The notes: generated by a model not told the origin, from the sequence alone. A stretch of DNA of 12,359 nt from Thalassospiraceae bacterium (GCA_030637845.1 DAOWFT010000189.1:1-12359), one strand, 5' to 3'. Counted from the first letter of the stretch, positions 1 through 7,741 are shown. Translations and numbers: made by a program.

Positions 1-94
1 CATTTGGAGCCGCATCTGCCTTGATGAATATACCCACGGGCCCTACGTCGAAAAATTCGAACAAGACATTAAAAAGCACAAGCGCCCTAACTAA
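1..94 (+). CDS. C-terminal end of an unidentified protein (cut by window edge)
   Basis: From base 2 an open frame runs 30 codons to a TAA at 92-94. The end of the product is acidic then basic and polar, finishing in a lysine-rich stretch (DIKKHKRPN), which reads like a natural soluble C-terminus. I do not recognise the family from so short a piece. It is the only candidate gene on the plus strand and converges on the minus-strand aldolase/dehydrogenase gene, with 76 bases between the two stop codons. The next plus-strand frames contain stops early, so this is the only frame open from the edge through the stop. A spurious open frame of this length is possible. Confidence 0.45.
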   Translation, partial: IWSRICLDEYTHGPYVEKFEQDIKKHKRPN

Positions 95-116
95 TATTTT
101 AATCTTGGTTAGCAGC

Positions 117-172
117 AAAATAAAAAACCCCTGCCGATTTGGCCGAGCCTATTTGGTGAAGAGTTTTTATTT
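117..172. terminator. Possible bidirectional terminator between convergent genes
   Basis: An A-rich arm at about 117-128 (AAAATAAAAAAC) is near-complementary to a T-rich arm at 163-172 (GTTTTTATTT), enclosing about 34 bases with small GC patches. Each strand therefore ends in a T-tract, as expected of a terminator shared by two convergent genes. The right arm overlaps the TAA of the aldolase/dehydrogenase gene. The stem is AT-rich and the inner GC pairing is poor, so this is a weak call based on position and the U-tracts. Confidence 0.3.
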
Positions 173-2216
173 AACGGGGTGATGCTTCAATATTACCGCC
201 ATCAACCGTTAAAATAGCAGCGGTTGTGGATTGCGCTTTTGCCAAATCCATAAATGCGTTTGCGACATCTTCGGCGGTGACTTCGCGGTTTAACAGATTG
301 CCCGATAGGTATTGTTCTTGGCTGACCCCGCGTGCTTTGGATCTGGACTTTATCATTTTATCGGTCAAAAGCCCTGAACGAATACGGTCGGCATTAACCG
401 CATTTGAGCGAATGCCATCTGCACCATAATCAAGCGCATACTGTTTCATCAAAAATAATGTTGCGGCCTTGGGCAGGCCATAGGGACCAAAATCGCGCCC
501 TGGGTTTAGGGCTTGTTTTGAAGTATTAAATAACAAGCAACCGCCGGTTCCCTGAGCCCGCATAATGCGTACGGCGTTTTTCGCAACGTTTTGATGGCCC
601 CAAAAATTAAGCTCGAAACTTTGACGCAGCACCCTGTCATCGACTTCGCCGATTTTTCCCTGCCACGCGGCGCCAGCATTGGAAACGGCCACATCAACCC
701 CACCAAAGGTGGCGGCAACAACATCAAATGCTTTTTTAACTTCAGAACCAGAGGTGACGTCGCAGCCAAGGCCAATTCCGCCTATTTCGGCGGCTACTTT
801 TTTGGCTGATTTTTCATCACGGTCAAGCACCGCAACTTCGGCGCCATTATTAGCAAATGCCTTTGCGGTGGCGGCACCAATGCCGGAACCGCCGCCGGTT
901 ATAACAACAACCTGTCTGGCAAATGGCTTTTCCGCCCCCTTGCCCAGTTTGGCTTGTTCCAGTGACCAGTATTCAATATCAAAAATATCGCGCTCGGAAA
1001 TTACGCTGTATGTTCCCATGGCCTCTGCCTTGGTGATAACCGATATGTTGGTCTGCAATAAATCTGCGGCAATGCTTGCGGCCTTGGCCGATACGCCCAG
1101 CCCAAAGGCACCAACACCCGGCACTAAAATCATCCGGGGCATGGGGTCGAGCGGGGCTTTTACGCCCTTTAAGCGCTTGTTACCTCTGGCAAAATAGGCT
1201 TCGTAATCTTTTACGTATTTTTTTAAGGCAAGGCGCGCGCCCTGGGCAAACTCGTCCATCTTTTCAGGCGCAGGTGGCGGAACCAGCAACGGTTTCGGTT
1301 TGGTTCGGATAACATGGTCAGGGGTAACGGTTCCCTGCTGGCTATAGCGCATAACCTCACGCCCGCCGACAAATTTAAGTATTTCCGGACTTGTCCGAAA
1401 ATCCAAAATCATGGACTTGCCGTCATGGTTTACCAGTCCGCGCAATATTGGCGCTATCTCCGCAACGCTGGCTGTCTTTGTAGATTTTTTGGCAGATTTT
1501 TTAACCTGAACAAATGATTTTTTCTTATTTTGTTTGAGGTATTTTTCCGCCTTGCTAACCATTGAAATCATAAGGTCATATGATTCTTTTGCCGTGTCGG
1601 CAAAGGTAAAGATGCCATGATTTAAAAGGATAAGCCCTTTTACATTTGTATTTTGCGAATAAACCTCGGCTGCTTTTTTAGCCAGCAAAAATCCCGGCAT
1701 TATATATGGAACGTAGCCCATGCTATCGCCAAACACTTGGCCGCAATTGTCTTGTCCGTTTTTCTGATCCGATAATGCCAACACCGCATTTGAATGGGTA
1801 TGGTCAATAAATTTGTGTGGCAAAAATGCATGAAGAAGGGTTTCAACCGAAGGGTTGGGCGACGAAGAATCAAGCAGATTGGTACGCTGGGCATTTACCA
1901 TGTCTTCGTCTGAAAGGGTGCGGAACTTTTTCATGCCCAACAAAGGCTGCAAACGAACAGCGGGCAAGCCAGCCGGTTCAATATCGCCCATGTCCCAGCC
2001 CGAACCCTTAACACAAAGAACCTCAACCTCGTTATCGGCAAGATCTTTCATGGTTGTTTTAACCGAGGTATTGCCACCGCCGTGCAAAACAAGTTCTGGG
2101 TTGCCGCCCAATAAACGGCTGCTATAAACACGCAGGGCAAGGTCTTGGTTAATGCCATCTTTGGCGTAACGTTTGATGTATGATTTTGCCTGTTTTTCAG
2201 ACCAAAGGTTTTTCAT
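171..2216 (-). CDS. Bifunctional class II aldolase / short-chain dehydrogenase (RhaD-like)
   Basis: This 681-residue protein has two cytosolic enzyme domains. Residues about 25-230 are a class II (zinc) aldolase/adducin domain with HGGGNTS at 45-51, the metal-site pair H139/H141 in DHTHSNA, and a third histidine at H200 in LNHG. Residues about 435-680 are an NAD(P)-dependent short-chain dehydrogenase with TGGGSGIG at 440-447, NAG at 513-515, S566, and the YxxxK pair Y579/K583. A lysine-rich stretch at 229-247 and a middle region joining the domains lie between. The family is usually annotated as rhamnulose-1-phosphate aldolase/lactaldehyde dehydrogenase. Here it follows mtnA by one base, so I infer that its substrate is 5-methylthioribulose-1-phosphate or 5-deoxyribulose-1-phosphate. 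An AAAGGAG at 2230-2236, inside the end of mtnA, precedes the ATG by 13 bases and suggests translational coupling. Domain calls are firm; the substrate is not. Confidence 0.92.
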   Translation of the reverse strand: MKNLWSEKQAKSYIKRYAKDGINQDLALRVYSSRLLGGNPELVLHGGGNTSVKTTMKDLADNEVEVLCVKGSGWDMGDIEPAGLPAVRLQPLLGMKKFRTLSDEDMVNAQRTNLLDSSSPNPSVETLLHAFLPHKFIDHTHSNAVLALSDQKNGQDNCGQVFGDSMGYVPYIMPGFLLAKKAAEVYSQNTNVKGLILLNHGIFTFADTAKESYDLMISMVSKAEKYLKQNKKKSFVQVKKSAKKSTKTASVAEIAPILRGLVNHDGKSMILDFRTSPEILKFVGGREVMRYSQQGTVTPDHVIRTKPKPLLVPPPAPEKMDEFAQGARLALKKYVKDYEAYFARGNKRLKGVKAPLDPMPRMILVPGVGAFGLGVSAKAASIAADLLQTNISVITKAEAMGTYSVISERDIFDIEYWSLEQAKLGKGAEKPFARQVVVITGGGSGIGAATAKAFANNGAEVAVLDRDEKSAKKVAAEIGGIGLGCDVTSGSEVKKAFDVVAATFGGVDVAVSNAGAAWQGKIGEVDDRVLRQSFELNFWGHQNVAKNAVRIMRAQGTGGCLLFNTSKQALNPGRDFGPYGLPKAATLFLMKQYALDYGADGIRSNAVNADRIRSGLLTDKMIKSRSKARGVSQEQYLSGNLLNREVTAEDVANAFMDLAKAQSTTAAILTVDGGNIEASPR

Positions 2217-2217
2217 C

Positions 2218-3324
2218 TTAGTACCTTGACTCCTTTGGATATAGCCTCATCAACGCATCTTCCGTTGGAGTGGCAATGCCACGTTCGGTTATAAGCGCTG
2301 TTACATATTCAGCCGGTGTTACGTCAAACGCCGGATTAAACGCAGCGCTTCCGCTGGGCACAATTTGGATGGTTTCCAGATCACCGGCCTTGGTAAGCCC
2401 GGTAATTTCTGTAACCTCTGTTTGGTCTCGCTCTTCTATCGGTATATCGCGACCTGACCTAATTGACCAATCAATGGTGGTGCCGGGCAGGGCGACATAA
2501 AACGGGACCGAATTATCACTTGCGGCCAGTGCCTTAAGATAGGTTCCGATTTTGTTGCAAACATCGCCGGTTCGGGTAGTGCGATCGGTACCGACTATGC
2601 ACATATCAACCTGACCGCTTTGCATCAAATGACCGCCGGCATTATCGACAATAACCGTGTGCGGCACACCGTTTTGCCCCAATTCCCATGCGGTCAGGCT
2701 GGCACCCTGATTGCGGGGCCGGGTTTCATCAACCCAGACATGAACCGGAATGCCGGCTTCAAACGCTTTATAAATTGGTGCGGTCGCCGTACCCCAATCA
2801 ACCGTGGCAAGCCAGCCGGCGTTGCAATGGGTCAGGATATTTACCGGGCGCGAACGTCCGCATTTTTCATAGGCCCCGCGAATAAGCTCCAGCCCATGAT
2901 CGCCAATTGCCGAACATTGGGCGGCGTCTTCGTCACATATTTCAGCTGCCCGGGCAAAAGCCGCCTTTAGCCTTTGCTTGGGCCTCAACGGTGACAAAAT
3001 ATTTTTCAGGTCATCCAGTGCCCAGCGCAGGTTAACCGCGGTCGGCCGTGCCGCCAGCAAATTATCGTAGGCATCGTCGAGATTTTTATCGGATGGGTCG
3101 TGGCGCATGGCCAGCGCCATACCGTAAGCCGCGGTCGCGCCAATTAACGGTGCGCCGCGCACCAGCATATCCATGATTGCATGAACGGCCTCGTTGAGCG
3201 TTTCCATCCTGACGATTTCAAAACGAAAGGGAAGTTTTGTTTGATCGATAATTTCAACCGCACGGGATTCGAGCTCATCATCAGTCGCCCAGATGGTGCG
3301 AAAATGTTCTTGGCCTACCTTCAT
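2218..3324 (-). CDS. mtnA: S-methyl-5-thioribose-1-phosphate isomerase
   Basis: This enzyme converts 5-methylthioribose-1-phosphate to 5-methylthioribulose-1-phosphate in methylthioadenosine salvage. The 368-residue product shows the eIF2B-related isomerase signatures: RGAPLIG at 56-62, THCNAG at 165-170 with the expected catalytic cysteine C167, and GTDR at 245-248 with the expected catalytic aspartate D247, followed by NKIGTY at 257-262. Length is normal for the family. The ATG lies 13 bases after the mtnP stop; the region ahead of it has only a weak purine run, so translation is probably coupled to mtnP. The same fold includes DrdA, which acts on 5-deoxyribose-1-phosphate, and such dual use is plausible here. 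An eIF2B-like regulatory protein is excluded by the intact catalytic pair. Confidence 0.95.
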   Translation of the reverse strand: MKVGQEHFRTIWATDDELESRAVEIIDQTKLPFRFEIVRMETLNEAVHAIMDMLVRGAPLIGATAAYGMALAMRHDPSDKNLDDAYDNLLAARPTAVNLRWALDDLKNILSPLRPKQRLKAAFARAAEICDEDAAQCSAIGDHGLELIRGAYEKCGRSRPVNILTHCNAGWLATVDWGTATAPIYKAFEAGIPVHVWVDETRPRNQGASLTAWELGQNGVPHTVIVDNAGGHLMQSGQVDMCIVGTDRTTRTGDVCNKIGTYLKALAASDNSVPFYVALPGTTIDWSIRSGRDIPIEERDQTEVTEITGLTKAGDLETIQIVPSGSAAFNPAFDVTPAEYVTALITERGIATPTEDALMRLYPKESRY

Positions 3325-3337
3325 TGTTTAAACGCTT

Positions 3338-4225
3338 TCATTGGCCAAGTACCCGGCCCGCGACTGCGTCGAGTTTTTTCACCATCTCTTTATCGCGCGT
3401 TTCCGGTGCGGTAATAATGGCCACGTCCAGTGCGGTGTGACAACCATCAGAACAACTTTCATCTCGGGCTGAAAGTGCGGGGGCGATGTTTTTTACCAGC
3501 GCACGGCCCTTGTCGGCATTTTCAAGTAATGTCTTGATTATGCTATCAACTGTGACGTGATCGTGATCGGGATGCCAGCAATCAAAATCGGTCACCATGG
3601 CAATGGTCGCATAACAAATCTCGGCCTCGCGGGCGAGTTTGGCTTCCGGCATATTGGTCATTCCGATAACGTCACAATTCCAACTACGATAGAGGTTGGA
3701 TTCAGCCAATGTGGAAAATTGCGGGCCTTCCATGGCCAAATATGTACCGCCACGCTGGTATTTGATGCCTAAATCTTTAGCCGCAATTTCAATGGCATCG
3801 CCAAGACGCGAGCAAACCGGATGGCCCAGCGCCACATGGGCGACCAATCCTGGGCCAAAAAATGATTTCTCACGCGCGATTGTGCGATCAATAAATTGAT
3901 CGACGATTACAAATGTTCCGGGATCAAGCTCTTCTTTGAGCGAGCCACAGGCCGAAACCGATAATATTTCGGTTACGCCGGCGCGTTTAAGGACATCAAT
4001 ATTGGCGCGGTAATTAACGCTGGCTGGTGGAATGCGGTGTCCGCGCCCATGACGGGGCAGAAAAACCATTTGCACACCTTCTAGTTCGCCAAAAAAAAGC
4101 TCGTCCGATGCTTCGCCGAACGAACTTTCGATGCGCTGCCAACGGGTATTTTCCAACCCATCAATTTCGTAAATGCCGCTACCGCCAATTACGCCGATAA
4201 CCGGCGGTGTTCCGGGTGTAGTCAT
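3338..4225 (-). CDS. mtnP: S-methyl-5'-thioadenosine phosphorylase
   Basis: This purine nucleoside phosphorylase of the PNP/MTAP family cleaves methylthioadenosine with phosphate to adenine and 5-methylthioribose-1-phosphate, the substrate of the next gene. Motifs in the 295-residue protein are GGSGIY at 14-19 (phosphate loop), PRHGRGH at 57-63, MEGPQFST at 165-172, IGMTNMPEA at 187-195, and TDFDCWH at 212-218, whose aspartates fit 6-aminopurine recognition. A C-terminal CSDGC (258-262) matches the cysteine pair common in bacterial and archaeal MTAP. The ATG is supported by GGGGGAG at 4231-4237, five bases upstream. It is the first gene of the mtnP-mtnA-aldolase cassette. MTAP enzymes can also accept 5'-deoxyadenosine, the by-product of radical SAM enzymes. 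Confidence 0.95.
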   Translation of the reverse strand: MTTPGTPPVIGVIGGSGIYEIDGLENTRWQRIESSFGEASDELFFGELEGVQMVFLPRHGRGHRIPPASVNYRANIDVLKRAGVTEILSVSACGSLKEELDPGTFVIVDQFIDRTIAREKSFFGPGLVAHVALGHPVCSRLGDAIEIAAKDLGIKYQRGGTYLAMEGPQFSTLAESNLYRSWNCDVIGMTNMPEAKLAREAEICYATIAMVTDFDCWHPDHDHVTVDSIIKTLLENADKGRALVKNIAPALSARDESCSDGCHTALDVAIITAPETRDKEMVKKLDAVAGRVLGQ

Positions 4226-4276
4226 TAGCGCTCCCCCTGCCCCAAAAAATTTTAAGTATTTTAAGGATATTTCAGA
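4226..4276 (-). promoter_or_regulatory. AT-rich spacer, possible promoter of the mtnP-mtnA-aldolase cassette
   Basis: The 51 bases between ychF and mtnP contain an almost pure A/T run (4244-4274) with two TAAAAT-like hexamers on the minus strand (4249-4254 and 4258-4263), formed by a 9-bp near-duplication. Neither has a convincing -35 hexamer at the usual distance. No GC stem is present, so this is not a standard intrinsic terminator. The cassette may have its own promoter here or be read through from ychF. Confidence 0.25.
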
Positions 4277-5377
4277 TCATACATTAAAACGAAATAGCAA
4301 TACATCGCCATCGACGACCGTATAATCGCGGCCTTCTTGCCGCATTTTTCCCGCATCCTTGCACGCCTGTTCGCCGTTCAATTCAATATAGTCATCATAG
4401 GCTATGGTTTCGGCCTTGATGAATCCTTTTTCAAAATCGGTGTGAATTACGCCTGCGGCCCCGGGGGCCTTGGTTCCGGCAACAATGGTCCAGGCCCGGG
4501 TTTCTTTTGGCCCGCAGGTAAAAAACGTTATCAGGTTGAGCAATTTATAACCGGCGCGAACAATCCGGGCCAAACCGGTTTCTTTCAGACCCAGTGTTTC
4601 GAGAAATTCCTGTTTATCATCTTCGCTGTCGAGCTGGCTTACTTCTTCTTCTATTTTGGCCGATATTACCACGCTAACCGCGCCTTCCTTGGCTGCCATT
4701 TCTGCAATCTTGACCGAAAGCGCGTTGCCACCCTCTGCCGCGTCCTCTTCCACATTGCAAACATAAAGAACTGGTTTGGAGGTAAGCAATTGCAGCATAC
4801 GAAATGGTTTTTCCTCATCTTCGCTTACTTCCATAACTCTGGCCGGGGTGCCGTCCTGTAGCAATTTTAGCGCACGTTCGATAAGTTCCATTTCGACCGT
4901 CGCGTCCTTATCACCACCGCGAACTTTCTTGGTCAACGGCTGGATGCGTTTTTCAAGGCTTTCCATATCTGCCAGCATAAGTTCGGTTTCGATAATTTCG
5001 GCGTCGCGAATTGGGTCAACTTCGCCTTCGACGTGGGTTACGTTGCCATCGTCAAAACAGCGAACAACATGAATAACCGCATCAACTTCCCGAATATTGG
5101 CAAGAAACTGGTTGCCAAGCCCCTCGCCCTTGGACGCGCCCTTTACCAGACCGGCTATATCAACAAATTCAAGCTGGGTCGGAACAACATTTGCCGAACC
5201 GGCAATTTTTGCAAGCTTGTCCTGACGCAAATCAGGAACCGCCACCCGCCCGACATTTGGCTCAATGGTGCAAAAGGGAAAGTTTGCCGCCTCGGCGGCG
5301 GCAGTCGCAGTCAGTGCATTGAAAAGGGTCGATTTGCCAACGTTGGGCATACCGACAATACCGCATTTAAAACCCAT
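4277..5377 (-). CDS. ychF: Redox-regulated ribosome-binding ATPase YchF (OLA1 family)
   Basis: This is a translation-factor-class P-loop NTPase of the Obg superfamily that prefers ATP to GTP and binds the 70S ribosome. The 366-residue protein has the P-loop GMPNVGKST at 9-17, NFPFCTIEPN at 32-41, and switch II DIAGLVKGASKGEGLGN at 73-89. In place of the GTPase NKxD it has the NVEE signature (208-211) that marks YchF. A coiled insertion follows at about 125-175, and the TGS domain occupies about 283-366 with FTCGPKETRAW at 286-296. Length and N-terminus (MGFKCGIVG) are canonical. It starts five bases after the pth stop with GAGGA just upstream; pth-ychF is a widely conserved pair. Confidence 0.97.
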   Translation of the reverse strand: MGFKCGIVGMPNVGKSTLFNALTATAAAEAANFPFCTIEPNVGRVAVPDLRQDKLAKIAGSANVVPTQLEFVDIAGLVKGASKGEGLGNQFLANIREVDAVIHVVRCFDDGNVTHVEGEVDPIRDAEIIETELMLADMESLEKRIQPLTKKVRGGDKDATVEMELIERALKLLQDGTPARVMEVSEDEEKPFRMLQLLTSKPVLYVCNVEEDAAEGGNALSVKIAEMAAKEGAVSVVISAKIEEEVSQLDSEDDKQEFLETLGLKETGLARIVRAGYKLLNLITFFTCGPKETRAWTIVAGTKAPGAAGVIHTDFEKGFIKAETIAYDDYIELNGEQACKDAGKMRQEGRDYTVVDGDVLLFRFNV

Positions 5378-5382
5378 TGGCC

Positions 5383-5985
5383 TTAATCCTCATTATTGTT
5401 GTTTTTGTTCTTAGGTGTTTGTGGAACAGCGCGGGCAACATTTGTCATAAAATCTGCGTCTTTTTCAGAAAAAACCAAATCTATGCTGTCTGCGACCTCT
5501 ACCAATAGTGGCTCCAGCCACTTGGCGTCATCCTTGGCAAAATCATTTAACACGTGGCCGGTCACCCTGTCTTTATCACCGGGATGGCCGATACCTAAAC
5601 GTATGCGTCCATAACCCTCGCCAATTACTGAATGGATTGAACGCAAGCCGTTATGTCCGGCGTGGCCGCCACCGCGTTTGACGCGAACCTTGCCCGGGAC
5701 AAGATCAAGTTCATCGTGAAGTACAATTACGTCGGACGCATCAATTTTGTAAAACTTTACTACTTCTGCGACTGAGCGCCCGGATTCGTTCATGAAGGTT
5801 TGTGGTTTAATCACCAGAACTTTTTCACCGCCGATACTTCCTTCGGAAAGTTCGCCCTGAAACTTTGCCCGCCAGGGGGAAAAGCTATGGCGGCGAACGA
5901 TTTCGTCCGCCGCCATAAAACCAATGTTGTGGCGGTTATGGGCATATTTTTCGCCCGGATTTCCAAGCCCCACAACCAACCGCAT
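5383..5985 (-). CDS. pth: Peptidyl-tRNA hydrolase
   Basis: This enzyme releases tRNA from peptidyl-tRNAs that drop off the ribosome. The 200-residue protein carries the Pth family signatures: GLGNPGEKY at 6-14 with N9, the catalytic histidine H19 in NRHNIGF, FMNESG at 64-69 with N66, the acidic HDELD at 90-94 whose D91 matches the conserved catalytic aspartate, and GGGHAGHNGLRS at 105-116. The tail ends in an asparagine-rich stretch (KNKNNNNED) typical of unstructured C-termini. GGGAGG at 5995-6000 lies nine bases before the ATG. It sits between rplY and ychF, a conserved translation gene cluster in many proteobacteria. Confidence 0.97.
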   Translation of the reverse strand: MRLVVGLGNPGEKYAHNRHNIGFMAADEIVRRHSFSPWRAKFQGELSEGSIGGEKVLVIKPQTFMNESGRSVAEVVKFYKIDASDVIVLHDELDLVPGKVRVKRGGGHAGHNGLRSIHSVIGEGYGRIRLGIGHPGDKDRVTGHVLNDFAKDDAKWLEPLLVEVADSIDLVFSEKDADFMTNVARAVPQTPKNKNNNNED

Positions 5986-6027
5986 TGATAAGTGCCTCCC
6001 ATGAAGACAGGGGTCAAGAGATGAGGA

Positions 6028-6708
6028 TTACTCCTCGCCCTTTTCCTCTTTCTTGGCTTCGCCTTCAGCGCCTTCGGCACCTTCTTCGCCTTCAACACCT
6101 TCTTCGCCTTCACCTTCGACCTCTTCTTCTTCAACCGGTGCCACAGTAGGTGCGGCAATGGTCGCAATAGTGAAGTCGCGATCGCTAATGGTTGGGCGGG
6201 TGCCTTCGGGCAATGCAACCTGGCTAATATGAATGGAATCGCCAACTTCCGTGCCGGTCAGATCAATTTCTATGAATTCCGGCATGGCCAATGGTGAAAC
6301 CCTAAGTTCCAATTCGTGACGAACCACGTTCAGAACGCCGCCGTGCTTAAGGCCCGGTGATTCCTCGTGATTGGTAAAGTGAATAGGAACTTCCACCGAG
6401 ATTCTGCTGTCTTTTGTTACGCGCAGAAAATCAAGATGGATGGGAACATCGGTTACCGGGTGAAGCTGCACATCACGTGGAACAACGGTATGTTTATCGC
6501 TGCCCACCTCAATGGAATAGGCATGCGAGAAAAAACCACCGCGTTTAACGTATTTGTTTAGCTCAATCGGATCGATAGAAATTGTTACAGGGTCTTTCTT
6601 ATCCCCATAAATAACTGCGGGCACACGACCAGAACGTCTAGTCGCGCGGGCTGCCCCCTTACCTGCCCGCTCGCGCATTTCTGCGCTTATTGTTGAAATT
6701 TCAGCCAT
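6028..6708 (-). CDS. rplY: 50S ribosomal protein L25 (CTC/TL5 type)
   Basis: This large-subunit protein binds 5S rRNA. The 226-residue product has the N-terminal L25 domain (about 5-93) with GKGAARATRRSGRVPAVIYG at 17-36, then the beta-rich CTC/TL5 domain (about 95-187) including GGVLNVVRHELELR at 123-136. It ends in a low-complexity acidic tail of about 35 residues dominated by Glu, Gly and Ala (193-226), a common feature of alphaproteobacterial L25. The short E. coli L25 has only the first domain. AAAGGAG at 6717-6723, eight bases before the ATG, is the strongest ribosome binding site in the window and fits high expression. The gap to pth is 42 bases. Confidence 0.97.
   Translation of the reverse strand: MAEISTISAEMRERAGKGAARATRRSGRVPAVIYGDKKDPVTISIDPIELNKYVKRGGFFSHAYSIEVGSDKHTVVPRDVQLHPVTDVPIHLDFLRVTKDSRISVEVPIHFTNHEESPGLKHGGVLNVVRHELELRVSPLAMPEFIEIDLTGTEVGDSIHISQVALPEGTRPTISDRDFTIATIAAPTVAPVEEEEVEGEGEEGVEGEEGAEGAEGEAKKEEKGEE
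6078..6113. repeat. 18-bp tandem direct repeat inside the rplY acidic tail
   Basis: Two adjacent 18-bp units, at 6078-6095 and 6096-6113, differ at one base and encode part of the Glu/Gly-rich tail of L25. They preserve frame, so repeat gain or loss would change the tail by six residues. Confidence 0.7.
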
Positions 6709-6808
6709 TGGCTTTACTCCTTTTGTGTTTAACTAGGCGCCAGCCTCCAGGGGTGCGGCACCGCTTAAACCCCCAACCCGGCTTGAAGCCCGGCCAGAGG
6801 ATCTCAGT
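6709..6808 (-). other. Spacer between prs and rplY with GC-rich potential hairpins
   Basis: These 100 bases hold three small self-complementary patches: GGC/GCC arms within 6778-6795, GGTG/CACC around CGG at about 6754-6764, and AGGC/GCCT around 6734-6745. None is followed by a T-run in the direction of transcription, so I do not call a terminator. The last 22 bases are AT-rich and carry the rplY ribosome binding site. A promoter for rplY may be here but I see no convincing hexamers. Confidence 0.3.
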
Positions 6809-7741
6809 TTAATCAAAGAGCGTTGAAACCGAGCTCTCTTCGCTAATGCGTCTTATTGCTTCGCCGATTAACGGGGCAATACTTAATTGTTCAACCTTGC
6901 TCGACCCCATTACGGCATCGGTGGCCATAATACTGTCGGTAACGAACAGTTTGCTCATTGCCGAATTTTCAATTTTTTGCACCGCATCGCCTGATAAAAC
7001 ACCGTGGGAAACATAGGCCATAACCGACTTGGCGCCGGCTCCCATCAATGCTTCGGCTGCGTTGCAAAGGGTTCCGGCCGAATCGACAATATCATCGATT
7101 AAAATGCAATTGCGGTCTTTAACATCGCCGATAATGTTCATTACTTCTGAAACACCGGCCCGTTCGCGTCTTTTATCAATAATTGCCAGATCGGCATCAA
7201 TCCGTTTAGCAACTGCGCGGGCGCGAATAACACCGCCAACATCCGGCGATACCACCGTTGTTTCATTTTTATCGAGGCGCTCTTTAATATCGCGGGTAAG
7301 AACGGGTGCGGCATAAAGGTTGTCCACCGGGATATCAAAAAATCCCTGTATCTGGCCTGCGTGTAAGTCCATGGTCAAAACCCGATCGGCGGCGGCGGTG
7401 GTTATAAGGTTTGCCACCAGCTTGGCCGATATCGGCGTGCGCGGGGCGGGCTTTCTGTCCTGACGGGCATAACCAAAATAAGGCATAACCGCGGTTATGC
7501 GCCGGGCCGAACCACGACGCAGGGCATCAATTACGATTAGCAGTTCCATCAGGTTATCGTTGACCGGAAACGATGTGGACTGAATAACAAACACATCTTC
7601 GCCACGAACGTTATCTTGTATTTCAACGAATATTTCCATATCGGAAAATCGTTGAATTTTGGCCTGCGTCAAAGGCATTCCCAATTCCTTGGAAATTGCT
7701 TCGGCCAGCGGGCGATTGCCGTTACAAGAAATAATTTTCAT
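6809..7741 (-). CDS. prs: Ribose-phosphate pyrophosphokinase (PRPP synthetase)
   Basis: This class I PRPP synthetase makes 5-phosphoribosyl 1-pyrophosphate from ribose-5-phosphate and ATP for purine, pyrimidine, histidine and NAD synthesis. The 310-residue protein has FSDMEIFVEI at 32-41, YARQDRK at 91-97, the divalent cation site DLHAGQIQGFFD at 125-136, the catalytic flexible loop residues K190 and R192 in DKRRERAG, and the PRPP-binding loop DDIVDSAGT at 216-224. I place the start at the ATG at 7739-7741, giving the family's usual N-terminus MKIISCNGNRPLAEAI. A TTG three codons upstream (7748-7750) is in frame and would add only three residues. Ahead of it lie 185 non-coding bases with a candidate promoter. 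Confidence 0.96.
   Translation of the reverse strand: MKIISCNGNRPLAEAISKELGMPLTQAKIQRFSDMEIFVEIQDNVRGEDVFVIQSTSFPVNDNLMELLIVIDALRRGSARRITAVMPYFGYARQDRKPAPRTPISAKLVANLITTAAADRVLTMDLHAGQIQGFFDIPVDNLYAAPVLTRDIKERLDKNETTVVSPDVGGVIRARAVAKRIDADLAIIDKRRERAGVSEVMNIIGDVKDRNCILIDDIVDSAGTLCNAAEALMGAGAKSVMAYVSHGVLSGDAVQKIENSAMSKLFVTDSIMATDAVMGSSKVEQLSIAPLIGEAIRRISEESSVSTLFD

Noticed and set aside
679..1197. 172-codon plus-strand frame antisense to the aldolase/dehydrogenase
   Set aside because: The minus-strand frame carries clear SDR motifs; the plus frame is Ala/Pro/Ser-rich with no recognisable motif.
4337..4861. 174-codon plus-strand frame antisense to ychF
   Set aside because: The Phe/Gly/Tyr-rich composition mirrors the opposite strand's codon pattern, and ychF is unambiguous.
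5811..6245. 144-codon minus-strand frame with a Lys/Arg-rich product
   Set aside because: It is the out-of-frame reading of the Glu/Gly-rich end of rplY and runs into pth; the basic composition is a by-product of the GAA/GAG-rich repeats.
6778..6796. CCGGCTTGAAGCCCGG as an intrinsic terminator of prs
   Set aside because: The pairing needs a mismatch or a too-short loop, and no T-run follows on the minus strand.
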